From positions 1-15,709 of the forward strand of contig CABPWC010000027.1 in NCBI GenBank assembly GCA_902461025.1: 15,709 nucleotides of DNA. Reading direction: 5' to 3'. The position numbers and the translations under genes were made by a program. How positions within the stretch are numbered: the stretch's first letter is position 1; the number at the start of each line of letters is the position of its first letter. Shown here one piece after another: positions 14,383-15,709 of the stretch. Under the pieces are notes generated by a model. The model saw only the letters and a list, made by a program, of their open reading frames with translations, was not told the origin of the DNA and searched no databases. This stretch comes from an uncultured Streptococcus sp. (GTDB taxonomy: Bacteria; Bacillota; Bacilli; Lactobacillales; Streptococcaceae).

Positions 14383-15709
14383 ATGGATAAAAGGTTATTT
14401 GAAAAACGTTGTAAATATAGTATTCGGAAATTTTCATTAGGTGTTGCATCTGTTGTTATTGGTGCCACATTCTTTGGGACAAGCACTGTTTTAGCAGATA
14501 CAGCCCAAACTGGTTCTACTGCAAATATGCCAGCTGATTTAGCAGCTGCCCTAGCAAATGCAAAAGATGATAATGGGCATGACTTTGAAGCACCGAAACC
14601 TGGAGAGGACCAAGGTTCTCCAGAAGTTACCGAAGGACCAAAGACTGAAGAAGAAATACTTGCGAAAGAAAAAGAAGCAGTAGTACCATCTGCAACTGAA
14701 ACAACCGAAAGTGAACTCCCTAAAGATCTACGCGAAAAGTTGGATAAGGCTGAAGACAGCGGCCATACTGCTTCAAAAGAAGACCTGGAAAAAGAAGATA
14801 AAAGTTTAGTTCCAGAAGAAGTTGCCAAAACAAAAAATGGGGAATTGAACTACGGTGCTACAGTTGAAATTAAGAGCGATGCTGGTACAGGTAGTGGTAT
14901 TGTTATTGGAGAAAATCTTGTCTTATCAGTATCTCATAACTTTATCAAGGATGTTCCAGATGGGAACAATCGTAAAGTAGCTGATAACATTGATAGTGAT
15001 AAAGATGTTTATACAGTTTCTTATGAAGGTGCACCAGACGTTAAGTTCAGTAAAAATGATGTAAAACACTGGGATCGTGAAGGCTTCCTAAAAGGTTATA
15101 AAAATGACCTAGCTATTGTCAAACTTCGCAGTCCTCTTGCAAATGCTCCAGTTGAAGTTGCGGATAAACCGTCAACTATCAAGAAAGGAGATAAGGTTCA
15201 TGTATTTGGATATCCAAAAGGAGTGCTCGATCCAATCCTCAATACTACTGTCGAAGATATTAATGACCATGGAGAAGGCGTTCGTGGAATTAGCTACCAA
15301 GGAAGTGAACCTGGTGCAAGTGGTGGTGGAATCTTTGATGAAAATGGAAAATTAATTGGGATTCATCAAAACGGTGTATCTGGTAAACGTAGTGGTGGTA
15401 TTCTTTTCTCACCTGCACAGTTAGAGTGGATTCAAAACTATATTAAGGGTATTGAAACAACTAAACCAGCTGGTCTAGATGCTCTTGATAAACAAGTTGA
15501 AGATAAAGAAGAAAAACCAAAAGAGGATAAACCTCAGGAAGAAAAACCAGCTGACAATAAACCAGCAGAAAACAAACCAGCAGAAAACAAACCAGCTGAA
15601 GCAGCAACGGGAGAAACTAGCGACGCTACTGCCGAAGTGAAAAAAGAGTGGAATTCAGTAAGCCGTGTGAAAGGGAATGTTGAAGTCGTTGAAGAAGGCG
15701 GAGTACGCT
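14383..15709 (+). CDS. YSIRK surface protein: V8/trypsin-like protease domain joined to a probable GH101 O-glycanase (5' part)
   Basis: The first 442 codons are present; the frame is open at the window edge. Residues 1-38 are a YSIRK signal peptide (YSIRKFSLGVAS at 12-23; likely cut after VLA, residue 38), which directs export at the septum. Residues 39-150 are an acidic segment. Residues about 155-365 form a chymotrypsin-fold domain: GTGSGIVIGENLVLSVSH with H185, NDLAIVKL with D242, and PGASGGGIF with S313, followed by GKLIGIH. A Pro/Lys/Glu linker with KPAEN repeats (15544-15603) leads to a segment starting KEWNSVS. From memory, both the leader (TANMPADLAAALA, EDQGSPEV) and the final segment (EW...GVR) match the pneumococcal endo-alpha-N-acetylgalactosaminidase, which lacks the protease. 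The glycosidase and any LPXTG anchor lie outside the window, so that half is inferred. Confidence 0.8.
   Translation, partial: MDKRLFEKRCKYSIRKFSLGVASVVIGATFFGTSTVLADTAQTGSTANMPADLAAALANAKDDNGHDFEAPKPGEDQGSPEVTEGPKTEEEILAKEKEAVVPSATETTESELPKDLREKLDKAEDSGHTASKEDLEKEDKSLVPEEVAKTKNGELNYGATVEIKSDAGTGSGIVIGENLVLSVSHNFIKDVPDGNNRKVADNIDSDKDVYTVSYEGAPDVKFSKNDVKHWDREGFLKGYKNDLAIVKLRSPLANAPVEVADKPSTIKKGDKVHVFGYPKGVLDPILNTTVEDINDHGEGVRGISYQGSEPGASGGGIFDENGKLIGIHQNGVSGKRSGGILFSPAQLEWIQNYIKGIETTKPAGLDALDKQVEDKEEKPKEDKPQEEKPADNKPAENKPAENKPAEAATGETSDATAEVKKEWNSVSRVKGNVEVVEEGGVR
15544..15603 (+). repeat. Four 15-bp repeats encoding KPA(E/D)N
   Basis: Units at 15544, 15559, 15574 and 15589 encode KPADN, KPAEN, KPAEN and KPAEA. 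They form a flexible linker between the protease and the following domain. Two units are identical at DNA level, so copy number may vary by slippage. Confidence 0.8.

Noticed and set aside
14352..14828. Minus-strand open frame of 158 codons, rich in Ser and Ala
   Set aside because: It is the antisense shadow of the YSIRK leader and acidic segment; no ribosome site or promoter fits it.
15116..15355. Plus-strand open frame of 79 codons inside the protease domain
   Set aside because: It is out of frame with the intact protease reading frame, which carries the Ser motif over the same bases.

Overview
The window comes from a low-GC Firmicute, almost certainly a mitis-group Streptococcus. The tmRNA tag reads AKNNTSYALAA, the tag I recall for S. 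pneumoniae. TrxB, Def and FtsK read like pneumococcal proteins, and promoters are mostly extended -10 (TGnTATAAT). A YSIRK-type surface protein enters at the right edge. I could not run searches, so family calls rest on motifs and memory.

Left part (1-5662): the tail of a small DUF4059-like membrane protein gene, then trxB, then a 177-bp hairpin-rich intergenic repeat with inverted ends. Convergent to trxB lie rlmB and def on the minus strand. Divergent from def is a three-gene plus-strand cluster: a membrane-anchored CapA/PgsA-type metallophosphatase, a Cof-type HAD phosphatase and an SGNH esterase that starts at TTG.

Middle (5663-7900): ssrA (tmRNA) with promoter and terminator, a short AT-rich stretch with an orphan minus-strand terminator, mntH (Nramp Mn2+/H+ transporter) with a possible DtxR-type operator, a bidirectional terminator, and a minus-strand tRNA-Ser(GGA). 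mntH lies between two RNA genes of a kind often used by integrating elements.

Right part (7921-15709): the fructose operon fruR-fruK-fruA, controlled by a perfect cre site and a 10-bp phased repeat array. fruA carries a one-base frameshift at a G6 run just before the EIIA active-site His. Next is ftsK, which appears to be transcribed leaderless. After a strong terminator comes a cre-bearing 5' UTR and the first 442 codons of a large secreted enzyme. Its leader and C-terminal segment resemble the pneumococcal O-glycanase (GH101), but a complete-looking trypsin/V8-like protease domain (H185, D242, S313) lies between them. This protease-glycosidase fusion is the most interesting item in the window. 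The gene runs off the right edge.
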